The notes: a model not told the origin generated them from the letters alone. DNA of 64,000 nt from Desmonostoc muscorum FACHB-395 (GCF_014698035.1 NZ_JACJSF010000015.1:87311-151310); one strand, 5' to 3'; positions 35,255 through 44,416 are shown, counted from the stretch's first letter. Numbers and translations are program-made.

Positions 35255-35300
35255 ATGAGTGGGGAGTGGGGAATGGGGAATGGGGAATGGGGAGCAGAGG
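35255..35300. repeat. Heptamer repeat tract between ctaD and ctaE
   Basis: Tandem GGGGAAT/GGGGAGT heptamers (CCCCATT on the coding strand) lie about 10-50 bp upstream of the ctaE start codon. They occupy most of the 91-bp ctaD-ctaE spacer. Confidence 0.8.
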
Positions 35301-35337
35301 AGAAGAAATTCCTAGTCCCCAGTCCACAGTCGCAAGT

Positions 35338-37080
35338 TTATTTGCGGTCTTCGGGATTGGCAGCAACGGCTGGATCGGGTTCTGCTCTTAATACTGAGTT
35401 TGGCCCACCAGACAAGATTGGATTGGGATCGTATAAGGGTACATCTTCATTAGCCCTTTCCAAACCGTAGTCGTAGGGGCCTGTAGCCAGCACTGGGGTT
35501 TGATCAAAATTTTCGATCGCAGGTGGTGAAGTTGTCATCCATTCTAAGGTAAGTGCCCTCCAAGGATTATTAGCAGCTTTCTCACCGTACAACCAACTCC
35601 AAACCGCATTGATGATGAAGGGGAATGTCGAAATTGCCAGTATGTAAGAACCATACGTACAAATTTCGTTCAATGTGGTGAATTTGGGATCGTATTGGGC
35701 AATGCGGCGATTCATGCCCATTAAACCCAGTTTGTGCATAGGTAAGAAGGTCATGTTTAGACCGACAATAGTCAAGGCAAAATGAACCTTACCCCAAAAT
35801 TCGTTGATCATCCGTCCCGTCATTTTTGGGAACCAGTGGTAAATGGCGGCAAAAATCCCTAGCACGCTACCACCAAATAGCACATAGTGCAAGTGGGCTA
35901 CCACAAAATAGGTGTCGTGAACGTGAATGTCAAAGGGCACTGATGCCAACATCACGCCACTGATCCCACCGATTACAAAAGTGCCGACAAAGCCGATAGC
36001 GAACAACATCGCACTGTTAAGCTGGATTTTTCCACCCCACATGGTTGCTAACCAGCTAAATATTTTAATCCCCGTGGGTACAGCGATGATCATGGTGGTG
36101 ATCATAAAGAACATCCGTAACCAACCGGGGATACCACTGGTAAACATGTGGTGCGCCCAGACGATTAGCCCCAAAAAGCTGATTGCTAGAGATGAATAAG
36201 CGATCGCTTTATAGCCAAAAATCGGCTTGCGGGAATGCACGGGGATAATTTCTGAAATTGCTCCAAAGAAGGGCAAAATCATGATGTAAACGGCTGGGTG
36301 GGAGTAAAACCAGAACATGTGCTGGTATACAACCGGGTCGCCACCGCCAGTTGGGTTAAAAAATGTTGTCCCGGCAATTAAGTCAAAAGAAAGCAGAATC
36401 AGACCGGCTGCAAGAACTGGGGTGGATACTAAAACTAGCGCCGAAGTTGCAAACATTGCCCAGCAGAACAAGGGCATTTTGTGTATGTCCATGCTGGGGA
36501 TACGCATTTTTAGCAATGTCACCAGGAAATTTATCGACCCCAAAATTGAGGACGTACCCAGCAGCAGGACACTCATAATCCAAATGCCTTGCCCCACTTG
36601 TCCTGTTACCAAACTCAGGGGAGGGTAGGAAGTCCAACCCGCATCCGGTGCATCGCCTACCGCTAAACTGGCGATCAGCAATATACCCGCAGGGGGGATC
36701 ATCCAAAAGGCAACAGCATTCAGCCGAGGAAATGCCATATCTTTTGCCCCAATCATCAGGGGAATTAGATAGTTAGCAAACCCTGCCCCGGTTGGCACGA
36801 TCCACAAGAAAATCATGATCGTGGCGTGCAGCGTAAACAGACTGTTGTAGACTTCTGGGGTAACAAAATCTACCTCTGGGGTTCGTAGTTCAGTACGAAC
36901 CAAGTCAGCCATTACGCCGCCAATGCAGTAGAAAATAAACGAAGTGACTAGGTATTGAATCCCAATCACCTTATGGTCGGTTTGAAAGCCAAAGAAGTCT
37001 TGCCATTTTCTGATCCCTGGTTCCTCAAGAAGGGCAGGGATATTGGCAGTTTCTTGCAACTGAGCTTGTGTCATAGTCAT
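35338..37080 (-). CDS. ctaD: Cytochrome c oxidase subunit I
   Basis: This is the catalytic haem-copper subunit of the terminal oxidase (580 aa, 12 helices). Visible ligands are His85 (haem a, LHATIM), His261 and the cross-linked Tyr265 in YSHPAVY, His310/His311 (CuB), and His396/His398 in VVAHLHYV (haem a3 and a). YSHPxVY replaces GHPEVY, which places it in the A2 type, where Tyr/Ser stand in for the usual Glu of the proton channel. The protein has a hydrophilic C-terminal tail. It lies between ctaC and ctaE, 61 bp after ctaC, in a normal ctaCDE operon. Confidence 0.96.
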   Translation of the reverse strand: MTMTQAQLQETANIPALLEEPGIRKWQDFFGFQTDHKVIGIQYLVTSFIFYCIGGVMADLVRTELRTPEVDFVTPEVYNSLFTLHATIMIFLWIVPTGAGFANYLIPLMIGAKDMAFPRLNAVAFWMIPPAGILLIASLAVGDAPDAGWTSYPPLSLVTGQVGQGIWIMSVLLLGTSSILGSINFLVTLLKMRIPSMDIHKMPLFCWAMFATSALVLVSTPVLAAGLILLSFDLIAGTTFFNPTGGGDPVVYQHMFWFYSHPAVYIMILPFFGAISEIIPVHSRKPIFGYKAIAYSSLAISFLGLIVWAHHMFTSGIPGWLRMFFMITTMIIAVPTGIKIFSWLATMWGGKIQLNSAMLFAIGFVGTFVIGGISGVMLASVPFDIHVHDTYFVVAHLHYVLFGGSVLGIFAAIYHWFPKMTGRMINEFWGKVHFALTIVGLNMTFLPMHKLGLMGMNRRIAQYDPKFTTLNEICTYGSYILAISTFPFIINAVWSWLYGEKAANNPWRALTLEWMTTSPPAIENFDQTPVLATGPYDYGLERANEDVPLYDPNPILSGGPNSVLRAEPDPAVAANPEDRK

Positions 37081-37120
37081 TAGTCATTAGTCATTAGTCA
37101 TTGGTCATTAGTCACTGGAT
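37075..37120. repeat. Heptamer repeat tract between ctaC and ctaD
   Basis: Five or six degenerate GTCATTA heptamers fill the 61-bp gap between the two genes and touch the ctaD start codon (CAT at 37078-37080), as they do at recG. Confidence 0.8.
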
Positions 37121-37141
37121 TTTGACTAAATAACATATTGA

Positions 37142-38224
37142 CTAATGGTGAACTTGATGAAGGATTTCTGGCTTAATTCCCATTTCCTTGGTGTAAGGAG
37201 CAAGAAAATCATTTGGGGATAAATTCGCTGGGTTAACAGCAACGGCTTGATTTAGTGTTTCTTTGCTGGCAACTAGCTGTTCTTGCATCCATTTGGCAAA
37301 TGCTTCTTCTGACTCAACAACTACTGGCGCTCTCATTGCACCGTGGTAGGGGCCACAAAGTTCGGCACAGATTAGGACATAATCTCCTGCTGTTTTGGGG
37401 GTGAAGCGAATCTCGCTTTGTCTACCAGGGATCGCATCTTGTTTCAGGCGGAACTCTGGCACCCAGAAAGCATGGATGACATCGTTGGCTGTCATATTGA
37501 TTTCCACTTCTCGCCCGATGGGAACGTGCATTTCACCTGTAGTTATACCAGTTTCAGGATAGGTGAAAATCCAGGCATATTGTAGACCTGTGACGTTGAC
37601 CTGTAATTGTGCTGGTTTGCCTGCTTTATCAGGACTTCCCCCAATTGTTGGAGCAACACTACCGACACCTGGGGCATTCCGCAGTTGGGGAATTTGGTCA
37701 GCATTGCGGACTTCTGCGGTAGCTGGGTCTTGCATTGCCTCATCAGATTTTTCTTGATTGAGGTTAGGTTCGGTGCTGGGAGGAGTATCGCTTAAAGTTG
37801 CGGCCATCGCACTTCCAGGCATTGCCATAGACTCCTGATTCATCGGCGCTTGATGGATGGCATGGGGATCAAAGCCACCGATTTCGTTGTAGACATCAAA
37901 GCTGTAAACAGAAATACCGATAACGATAATTGCTGGGATCGCCGTCCAGAGAATTTCTAGAGGTATATTGCCCTCAACTGGTGGGCCGTCTTCATTGTCA
38001 CCTGCACGCCGACGGTATTTAAATGCGGAGTAAATCAAAATACCTTCAACTAACAGGAATATACCTGTAGAAACGATCATCATCGCGTTGAACAGACCAT
38101 CCACCAAGACGGCTTCATCCGTGGCTGCTGCTGGCAACAGACCGTGATTTTGACCGTACCAAAGGCTGGCTAGCGTTAGCACGATGCCAATGAGTAATGT
38201 CCAGATTGAACTTGGAATCTTCAC
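37142..38224 (-). CDS. ctaC: Cytochrome c oxidase subunit II
   Basis: This subunit binds the CuA centre that receives electrons from cytochrome c or plastocyanin. The protein (360 aa) has two N-terminal transmembrane helices (about 7-25 and 45-68). The CuA domain carries NDVIHAFWVPEF and CAELCGPYHGAM, containing the copper ligands. A long insert of about 80 residues, rich in Pro, Asp, Glu and Met, lies between the membrane helices and the CuA domain. It is the first gene of ctaCDE. The 532-bp spacer to ctaA upstream holds the divergent promoters. Confidence 0.93.
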   Translation of the reverse strand: MKIPSSIWTLLIGIVLTLASLWYGQNHGLLPAAATDEAVLVDGLFNAMMIVSTGIFLLVEGILIYSAFKYRRRAGDNEDGPPVEGNIPLEILWTAIPAIIVIGISVYSFDVYNEIGGFDPHAIHQAPMNQESMAMPGSAMAATLSDTPPSTEPNLNQEKSDEAMQDPATAEVRNADQIPQLRNAPGVGSVAPTIGGSPDKAGKPAQLQVNVTGLQYAWIFTYPETGITTGEMHVPIGREVEINMTANDVIHAFWVPEFRLKQDAIPGRQSEIRFTPKTAGDYVLICAELCGPYHGAMRAPVVVESEEAFAKWMQEQLVASKETLNQAVAVNPANLSPNDFLAPYTKEMGIKPEILHQVHH

Positions 38225-38756
38225 GGCTTACTTAATTGAATTTACTACGTTATCTTAAAGCTGCCCACTTACTAAGGTAGTCTAGGCTGGAAGGCATAGA
38301 GTCCAAAGGTCTGAAATTTTTATTAATTTTTTTAACTATTTTACTAATATTGGGTACAAGGTGACTATCAGGAGGCATGAGGCAGGAAGCAAGAGGAGAA
38401 GGCAGGACGTAGAAGTAAGCCAGATATACTTAAAAGCTGGGGATTTAAGGACTGGGTTTTATACCCAAAACTAAAGTTTTCATTCATTATTATTTCCTCC
38501 TGCCTCCTGCCTTCTTCTAAAATCAGTGGGAAAATTTAAGGAAAAATTTAGAATGTTTAAATTAATTGTGATTAATCAATTTTTCACATCTTGAAAAATA
38601 CCTAAAGCTTCAGACAGAACCTTCCTAGAGTGATTCAAAGTATAAGTGAGTGCTAATCTATAAACCCTTAGCCTATACGCTAGGGTGAAGATGGGACACT
38701 AAAAGAAAATTGAAAATTTTAAGAGAGCCACCAAGAGCGGGCAGAAGGTATCATTC
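38225..38756. other. Divergent promoter region of ctaCDE and ctaA-ctaB
   Basis: This 532-bp spacer contains a purine-rich AGGAGGCATGAGGCAGGAAGC tract (about 38370-38420) and its pyrimidine-rich complement TCCTCCTGCCTCCTGCC (about 38486-38510), a long imperfect inverted repeat. I found no clear NtcA box. Nothing else is recognised. Confidence 0.55.
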
Positions 38757-39677
38757 ATGAGCGAATTTGTCCTACAACAACAAAATGAAGCGGCAGTTGA
38801 GCAGCAAAAGCCCAAGGAAATGATTCGGCGCTTGGTGTGGAAAATGTGCATAGCCACCTTAATTTTGATGGCAATAGGCAGTGCCACCCGCGTGATGAAT
38901 GCTGGACTTGCTTGCCCAGACTGGCCCTTATGCTATGGCGAACTTGTGCCAGCCAAGCAAATGAATCTCCAGGTGTTCCTAGAGTGGTTTCACAGATTGG
39001 ATGCAGCTTTAATTGGTTTAAGCGCGATCGCACTTTTTGGTTTGTCCTGGTGGCATCGTCGTTTCTTACCCAGATGGCTGCCTTGGGCATCCACATTCGC
39101 CCTATTTTTAATCGTCTTCCAAGGCATTTTGGGAGGACTCACCGTTACCGAACTGTTGCGGTTTGATATTGTTACTGCTCATTTAGGAACGGCGCTGTTA
39201 TTTTTTTGCACCCTTTTGATTATCGGCACGGCACTCACTCCCTATCAGGGAACTGGAACCGTTGGGAAGTTGCCTTGGGTAGGTTTAACTGCTGCTATTC
39301 TGGTTTACCTGCAAAGTCTCTTGGGTGCTTTGGTAGGCTCTCGCTGGGCGCTACACCAATGCTTCGGTGGTTCTCAACTTTGTACTGTAATGTACAGCCA
39401 TATTGCTGGTTTGGTGCCGCCAACAGTGACAACCTTGGCAATGGTATTTATCTGTTGGCGTACACCAGCACTACATCCAGCCTTGCGGCGACTGGCAAAT
39501 ATAGCTGGTGGTTTGTTGACCTTACAAATTTTGTTGGGATTCGCCACTTTCAAATTACATCTCCAAGTCGAGCCTCTCACCGTCTCCCACCAAGCTATAG
39601 GAGCAGCTTTGTTAGGTACTTTGGTGGCTTTCACAGTTCTCGCACAGCGTGACTCAGTTAGTGCTGAGTCACGTTAG
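38757..39677 (+). CDS. ctaA: Haem A synthase (COX15/CtaA)
   Basis: This enzyme hydroxylates the C8 methyl of haem O to form haem A for the oxidase. The protein (306 aa) has eight transmembrane helices and family features such as GSATRVMNAGLACPDWPLCYGE and FLEWFHRLDAALIG, plus a C-terminal SHQAIGA motif. The His residues are haem ligands. The last residues (SVSAESR) and the stop codon fall inside the left arm of a long inverted repeat, so the C-terminus may differ from the ancestral one. It precedes ctaB, 266 bp away, and is divergent from ctaCDE. Confidence 0.93.
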   Translation: MSEFVLQQQNEAAVEQQKPKEMIRRLVWKMCIATLILMAIGSATRVMNAGLACPDWPLCYGELVPAKQMNLQVFLEWFHRLDAALIGLSAIALFGLSWWHRRFLPRWLPWASTFALFLIVFQGILGGLTVTELLRFDIVTAHLGTALLFFCTLLIIGTALTPYQGTGTVGKLPWVGLTAAILVYLQSLLGALVGSRWALHQCFGGSQLCTVMYSHIAGLVPPTVTTLAMVFICWRTPALHPALRRLANIAGGLLTLQILLGFATFKLHLQVEPLTVSHQAIGAALLGTLVAFTVLAQRDSVSAESR

Positions 39678-39832
39678 CGGTAGCGGGGCGTTTAGCCCGT
39701 GCTGAGTGCTGAGTAAGAAATGGGGAAGATGAGGAAGACGAGGGAGCAGAGAAAGAATTTCTAACTCTTAACTCCTAACTCAGCACTCCTAACGGACTAA
39801 ACGCCCCGCTACCGCTAACAGCACTCAGCACT
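39661..39832. repeat. Long inverted repeat spanning the ctaA 3' end and spacer
   Basis: A 22-bp perfect arm at 39674-39695 (TTAGCGGTAGC...CGTTTAG) is reverse-complemented at 39797-39818. Outer arms extend imperfectly with GTGCTGAGT-type sequence to 39661 and 39832. The spacer between the arms also carries GAGTGCTGAG and TAACTCCTAACTC repeats. The stop codon of ctaA lies in the left arm. Confidence 0.9.
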
Positions 39833-39943
39833 AATAATGCGACCTACCCAGGGACAGAAAATCTGTGTTTTTATTTGCCTGAAAGAGCCAGCTTGAGCGT
39901 GGGCTGCATATAAGTTGTTGAAAAATAAGGAACCAGAGCCAAA

Positions 39944-40897
39944 ATGATTGAGACTAATGTCTCTCGCCACCACGAAACGTTTTTCCAGGTAGTTCAAAGT
40001 TATTACCAGCTAACAAAGCCTCGGATTATTCCGTTGCTTTTGATTACGACGGCTGGGAGTATGTGGATTGCTGCTAAGGGAGAAGTAGACCCATTGCTGT
40101 TGCTAGTAACTCTCACTGGTGGCACTTTGGCTGCTGCAAGCGCTCAGACGATTAACTGTATCTACGATCGCGATATTGATTATGACATGGAGCGGACGCG
40201 TCATCGTCCGATGCCTTCCGGTAAGGTGCAGCCACGCGATGCTCTAATTTTTGCGATCGCACTGGCGACGATTTCCTTTACACTCCTAGCAGTATTTGCC
40301 AATCTGTTAGCTGCCCTGCTAGCTTTCTCTGGCATCGTCTTTTACATTTTGGTCTATACCCACTGGCTAAAACGCCACACTCCTCAGAATATCGTTGTTG
40401 GTGGTGCGGCTGGGGCAATTCCGGCTTTAGTGGGTTGGGCTGCTGTCACAGGGACATTAAGCTGGTCAGCATGGCTGATTTTTGCCATCGTCTTTTTATG
40501 GACACCACCCCATTTCTGGGCGCTAGCTCTGATGATTAAAGATGACTACGCAAAAGTTGGGATACCAATGTTACCTGTGATTGAAGGTACTACGGCAACT
40601 GTAAAGCAGATTTGGTATTACACGCTGGTGACAGTATTTGCAACCGTGTTGTTGTTTTATCCTTTGGGCGCAAGTGGAATTCTTTATGCTGCGATCGCTG
40701 TTAGTCTGGGAGGATTATTTATCCACAAATCTTGGCGTTTGTTGCACAACCCAGAGGATCGCGCTGTAGCTAAAGAGTTGTTTCTCTTTTCCATCTCCTA
40801 CATGATGCTGTTGTGTCTGGGGATGGTAGTTGATAGTCTTCCCGTTACCCATAATCTAATTAATGCAGCGATCAATCAGTTGCATTTTATTGCTTAG
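39944..40897 (+). CDS. ctaB: Protohaem IX farnesyltransferase (COX10/CtaB)
   Basis: This enzyme transfers a farnesyl group to haem B to make haem O, the substrate of CtaA. The 317-aa UbiA-type protein has nine transmembrane helices. The first Asp-rich prenyl-diphosphate motif is [21 protein letters not shown] (about residues 75-95), and the second region contains [26 protein letters not shown]. It follows ctaA on the same strand and completes the haem A pathway beside ctaCDE. Confidence 0.94.
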   Translation: MIETNVSRHHETFFQVVQSYYQLTKPRIIPLLLITTAGSMWIAAKGEVDPLLLLVTLTGGTLAAASAQTINCIYDRDIDYDMERTRHRPMPSGKVQPRDALIFAIALATISFTLLAVFANLLAALLAFSGIVFYILVYTHWLKRHTPQNIVVGGAAGAIPALVGWAAVTGTLSWSAWLIFAIVFLWTPPHFWALALMIKDDYAKVGIPMLPVIEGTTATVKQIWYYTLVTVFATVLLFYPLGASGILYAAIAVSLGGLFIHKSWRLLHNPEDRAVAKELFLFSISYMMLLCLGMVVDSLPVTHNLINAAINQLHFIA

Positions 40898-41092
40898 GGG
40901 ATAGAAAATTTAGCGATCGCGTTTGGTAAAGGGGCGCGATCGCATTTTCGGAAATTTAAAAATATACATAATAATTAGAGTTTGGCGGATTTGCGATATC
41001 TACGATGGGCTAAGCCTACGCGAGTAAAGTTTCAATCATAAGTGAATTTATTAAACATTAATTACACTTACCTATTTATCCATTTTTAATAG

Positions 41093-41335
41093 CTATGGAA
41101 AAAGCAACGTAAGTAATTCGTCACGAGTGAAACCAGCATGAGCAGCAACATCTCTCAGTATGGCGTTAAGTATGCCAATTTTAATCGGGTCATGGGCGGT
41201 AACTGTGATATGATGCTCACCATTCTGTTGAGTAGTTAACCGAATGTAGCTACCCTTTTGATGACTAATCTCATATCCCAGACGAGCTAAAACGTTAACT
41301 AATTCTGAACCAGATAAGTCTCGTGGGAGCTTCAA
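41093..41335 (-). CDS. HicA-like type II toxin (mRNA interferase)
   Basis: This 80-aa protein has the YcfA/HicA double-stranded-RNA-binding fold. Features are the N-terminal MKLPRDLSGSELVNVLARLGY, then ISHQKGSYIRL with the catalytic His near residue 25, and HHITVTAHDPIKIGILNAILRD. HicA cleaves mRNA when not bound by HicB. The start is a TTG that overlaps the stop of the upstream HicB-like gene by 4 bp (TTGA), indicating coupling. Confidence 0.82.
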   Translation of the reverse strand: MKLPRDLSGSELVNVLARLGYEISHQKGSYIRLTTQQNGEHHITVTAHDPIKIGILNAILRDVAAHAGFTRDELLTLLFP

Positions 41336-41541
41336 GAAGCTATTACCTCATCACGGACTATGTGTAACCGAATAATTTTAGGACGGTTTTGTTCATTAGG
41401 AAAATGGCAATGAACCGCATCACGGATCATTTCGCGTAATGTTTCTATATCGTCAGCTTGAGTAAAAATTGACTTGGTTAAAGCTCTAGCTGTATAACCA
41501 CCATCAGGATCATCTTCAACGAGAAACACAATTTCAGTCAT
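41332..41541 (-). CDS. HicB-like antitoxin
   Basis: This 69-aa protein has the partial RNase-H-like HicB fold (EIVFLVEDDPDGGYTARAL, then a helix with EMIRDAVHCHF). It lacks a DNA-binding C-terminal domain. It lies directly upstream of the HicA gene with a 4-bp overlap, and so is the likely cognate antitoxin. Confidence 0.75.
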   Translation of the reverse strand: MTEIVFLVEDDPDGGYTARALTKSIFTQADDIETLREMIRDAVHCHFPNEQNRPKIIRLHIVRDEVIAS

Positions 41542-41575
41542 AACTCTTCCCTTAATTACTAAATTTTACGATCGC

Positions 41576-41782
41576 TCATGAGACAATAATCTCTCGTGCG
41601 ATCGCACCAGGGGCTAACTCAATTGATTCCGGCTGTAAATCCAATTGAATTGCTTCTTTAATATTTTTCAAAGCTTTTTCTTCAGTTTGTCCTGCTGAAG
41701 TATAGCCATCTAACTCTGGACACCATACAGCCCAATCGCCTGTTTCTAGGTCTGATTCAACAAGAATCACGTGCCATTCCAT
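41576..41782 (-). CDS. Second HicB-like protein
   Basis: This 68-aa protein has a HicB-type fold (WHVILVESDLETGDWAVWCPEL, GYTSAGQTEEKALKNIKEAI) that ends in ELAPGAIAREIIVS. It lies 34 bp upstream of the first HicB-like gene on the same strand. It may be an extra antitoxin or a duplicated partner that has diverged. Confidence 0.72.
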   Translation of the reverse strand: MEWHVILVESDLETGDWAVWCPELDGYTSAGQTEEKALKNIKEAIQLDLQPESIELAPGAIAREIIVS

Positions 41783-41916
41783 AGCTAATCCTCTGGGATG
41801 TAAACTACTAAATTTTACTTAAAATTACATTTTTAGAGTCGCGAAATTAGACAAGAAAATCTAGAAGTCCAATTACCCAACCCCTGACATAACATAAAAA
41901 TTCCACTTGGTAGATG

Positions 41917-42378
41917 TCATTTAGGTGCTGATAAAGTGAAGTCAAAGTCACTATAGTTTTTCCAAGAACTGTTCATACACCATCCCACCCTATTACCAAA
42001 ATCACACCAGATTTGATAGTTATTAGAAGATTTTCCCCCAATGCTATCCCAAATTAACCTCTGCACAGTGAATCCAAATTTTCCATAGCTGTAATCAACC
42101 CACAGGTTGTTTGTTGTGTGTATTAGCTGATGGTGGAATCTGCTAATATATCCTTCAAAGCACTTATCTATTTCTTGACCATATACTTTGAGAAAGATAG
42201 CCATAGTTTCTTCATCAGCATCTCTCCATCTTTGTTGTATTAATAATTCCTCCAGTTTTTTGTAATCTATCTGTGCGAGCATACGATAATTTTGTTGGGT
42301 AGATGTATTACTGTTTATATATTTTCCATATCTGGATGTAGAAGATGGATAAATAATAGGATTGAAATTTTTTATTAC
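41917..42378 (-). CDS. GUN4 domain part of a split kinase-GUN4 gene
   Basis: The open part from 42378 to 41917 carries a linker of 32 codons (VIKNFNPIIYPSS..., ending just before the ATG at 42282). A GUN4 domain follows, with YKKLEELLIQQRWRDADEETM, LWVDYSYGKFGFTVQRLIW and GNRVGW motifs, ending in FDFTLSAPK. GUN4 domains bind porphyrins and regulate magnesium chelatase; in kinase fusions the ligand is unknown. If translated alone it would start at the ATG at 42282 (121 aa), with no clear ribosome binding site. It is in the same frame as the upstream kinase, separated only by TAA at 42379-42381. Confidence 0.75.
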   Translation of the reverse strand, partial: VIKNFNPIIYPSSTSRYGKYINSNTSTQQNYRMLAQIDYKKLEELLIQQRWRDADEETMAIFLKVYGQEIDKCFEGYISRFHHQLIHTTNNLWVDYSYGKFGFTVQRLIWDSIGGKSSNNYQIWCDFGNRVGWCMNSSWKNYSDFDFTLSAPK

Positions 42379-43248
42379 TTAATCAACAGATTGATAGCGT
42401 TCCTTCACATAATCCTGAATTAACTTATCTAAAACTTTCCCAAAGTCAGGAGTAATACTTTTACCTTGTGGTAAGTATTTTCTCCAAATCCAGCAACCCC
42501 TGAGCGCATCATAAAGTTCATCAGAACCATCTGCTTTTGGAAAACGTTGAGTTAATAAACGAATACAAGTTACACCCAAACTATAAAGGTCACTTGCAGA
42601 GAAAACTTGACCACGCATTTGCTCTAGTGGTGTATATCCAGGCGTTCCTACTGTTGTGCCAACACCTACAAAAGTTTTCGTAATTTGTTTAGAAACACCA
42701 AAATCAATTAATATTAAATTGCCATCCAGACGACGCATGATATTTTCTGGCTTGATGTCTCGGTGAATTACACCGCGTTCATGGATAAACTTCAGGATAG
42801 GCAATAAATCACTTAAAAGCTGCTTTATCTTTTCTTCGCTAAAAGCTCCCTGCTGCTGCAATTCTTGTAATAAATTTTGCCCTTCAATCAACTCTTGTAC
42901 CAAATAAAGCCGCTTATCCTGTTCAAAATAAGCAATCAGGCGGGGAATTTGCGGGTGTTCTCCCAAGTCATACAGACGCTTCGCCTCTTGCTTAAATAAC
43001 TCTGTTGCTTTTTCAAGTGCAGCCGTTCCTTCAAATTGAGGGACAAATTGCTTAATTACGCAAGGTTCGTCTATTTTATCTGCATCCCTAGCCTCATAAG
43101 TTTTGCTAAATCCACCCTCACCCAAAAGTCGTATTACCCGGAAACGGTTTCTGAGTAATGGTGTGAGTGTTTGTCCACACTTAATACAAAACTTATCATC
43201 ATCAGTATTAAAAGGATTTGAACAACTGGAATTAGAACAGTAAAGCAT
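42379..43248 (-). CDS. Serine/threonine protein kinase, truncated by an in-frame stop
   Basis: The 289-aa protein begins with a zinc-ribbon-like part (four Cys at residues 4, 9, 21 and 24). A kinase domain follows with GEGGFSKTYEA (43-53), Lys66, HRDIKPEN with Asp164, IDFG with Asp182, and GTPGYTPLEQ. It ends RYQSVD, followed by TAA. Kinases of this family normally continue RYQSxxEVxxALN. Here the stop takes the place of that Glu codon (GAA to TAA), and the frame goes on with VIKNFNP and a GUN4 domain. So this is most likely a kinase-GUN4 fusion broken by one base change, or a kinase made in two pieces. Confidence 0.85.
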   Translation of the reverse strand: MLYCSNSSCSNPFNTDDDKFCIKCGQTLTPLLRNRFRVIRLLGEGGFSKTYEARDADKIDEPCVIKQFVPQFEGTAALEKATELFKQEAKRLYDLGEHPQIPRLIAYFEQDKRLYLVQELIEGQNLLQELQQQGAFSEEKIKQLLSDLLPILKFIHERGVIHRDIKPENIMRRLDGNLILIDFGVSKQITKTFVGVGTTVGTPGYTPLEQMRGQVFSASDLYSLGVTCIRLLTQRFPKADGSDELYDALRGCWIWRKYLPQGKSITPDFGKVLDKLIQDYVKERYQSVD

Positions 43249-43432
43249 AGTTGGGAATAAGAAGATGGTGTCTATTAAGTTTTCCCATTTTCTGCTTACT
43301 GGGTTTCACGAGTCTTTATATTTTTGAGCAGATTTACTTCTCGTGGCGGCTCCAGTCTCAAGTTACTTTTGCTAGCGTAGTGATATAAGGTTTATCGCTC
43401 CCCACTAAGCAGTTGGAAGCAAAAGGATTAAT

Positions 43433-44308
43433 ATGGCTCATTTAAATCAGCGTCGCTCTCAAAATGTCAACGGCGATTTTTATGTAGATACTACCTGTAT
43501 TGATTGTGATACCTGTCGCTGGATGACTCCTGAAGTGTTTTCTCGTGTTGATGAACAGTCGGCAGTTTATCATCAACCAACGAATGAAGTGGAAAGATTA
43601 GCAGCACTGGAAGCACTTTTAGCTTGTCCTACTAGTTCTATTGGGACTTTTGAAAAACCAAAAGATATCAAAGTTGCTCAAGAAAAGTTTCCAATATTAG
43701 TAGCGGAAAATGTTTACCACTGCGGCTATCATTCTGAAAAATCTTATGGTGCTGCTAGCTATTTAATTCAACTTCCAGAAGGTAATATTTTGGTGGATTC
43801 TCCCCGGTTTACGCCGCCTTTAGTCAAGCGTTTAGAAGAACTGGGGTCAATTCGTTATATGTACCTCACTCATAAGGATGATGTGGCAGATCATCAAAAA
43901 TTTGCCGAGCATTTTCAGTGCGATCGCATTCTCCATGCTGATGATATTACTACGGACACTCGCAATGTAGAAATACAGCTAACTGGTTCTGAACCATTTA
44001 CTTTGACACCAGATTTATTAATTATCCCAGTTCCCGGTCACACCAAAGGACAAACTGTTTTACTCTATAAAAATAAGTTTCTGTTCACTGGCGACCATCT
44101 CGCTTGGTCAGAAAGCTTGCACCAATTGGCTGCATTCCGCGATTTCTGCTGGTATTCTTGGTCAGAACAAATTAAATCAATGCGTAACTTGGCTAATTAT
44201 TCTTTTGAGTGGCTGCTACCAGGTCATGGGCGAAGGTTTCATGCTGATAAGGAAACCATGCGCCAGCAGATGCACAAGTGTATTGAGTGGATGGAATCTT
44301 TAGATTGA
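43433..44308 (+). CDS. MBL-fold hydrolase with N-terminal ferredoxin-like domain
   Basis: The first 90 residues form a ferredoxin-type domain with CIDCDTC (about residues 22-28) and a fourth Cys in LACPTSSIG (about 65), so an Fe-S cluster is likely. The rest (about 95-290) is a metallo-beta-lactamase fold. The metal-binding motif is THKDDVADH, a variant of HxHxDH, with further ligands in PVPGHTKGQ, FTGDHLAW and LPGHG. Its job may be redox or nitrosative stress, but this is a guess. The ATG follows a plain spacer after the kinase gene on the opposite strand. Confidence 0.83.
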   Translation: MAHLNQRRSQNVNGDFYVDTTCIDCDTCRWMTPEVFSRVDEQSAVYHQPTNEVERLAALEALLACPTSSIGTFEKPKDIKVAQEKFPILVAENVYHCGYHSEKSYGAASYLIQLPEGNILVDSPRFTPPLVKRLEELGSIRYMYLTHKDDVADHQKFAEHFQCDRILHADDITTDTRNVEIQLTGSEPFTLTPDLLIIPVPGHTKGQTVLLYKNKFLFTGDHLAWSESLHQLAAFRDFCWYSWSEQIKSMRNLANYSFEWLLPGHGRRFHADKETMRQQMHKCIEWMESLD

Positions 44309-44342
44309 CATTACAGCTATTTTCAGGTAAACAGGACACGTA

Positions 44343-44370
44343 GTAGGGGCGCAAGGTCTTGCGCCCCTAC
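44343..44370. repeat. 28-bp palindrome of the GTAGGGGCGCAAG type
   Basis: Perfect 13-bp arms with a 2-nt loop. It is a known dispersed sequence in Nostoc-like genomes. It may end transcription of the MBL gene (35 bp after its stop) but has no T-run. Confidence 0.85.
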
Positions 44371-44416
44371 TGATACGGTGTACACAAAAGTCTTCTAAAG
44401 CTGCCCCACATCCTAA

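Noticed and set aside
38225..38756. NtcA box in the ctaC-ctaA spacer
   Set aside because: The closest match (GTAAGCCAGATATAC) has a 9-nt rather than 8-nt spacing.
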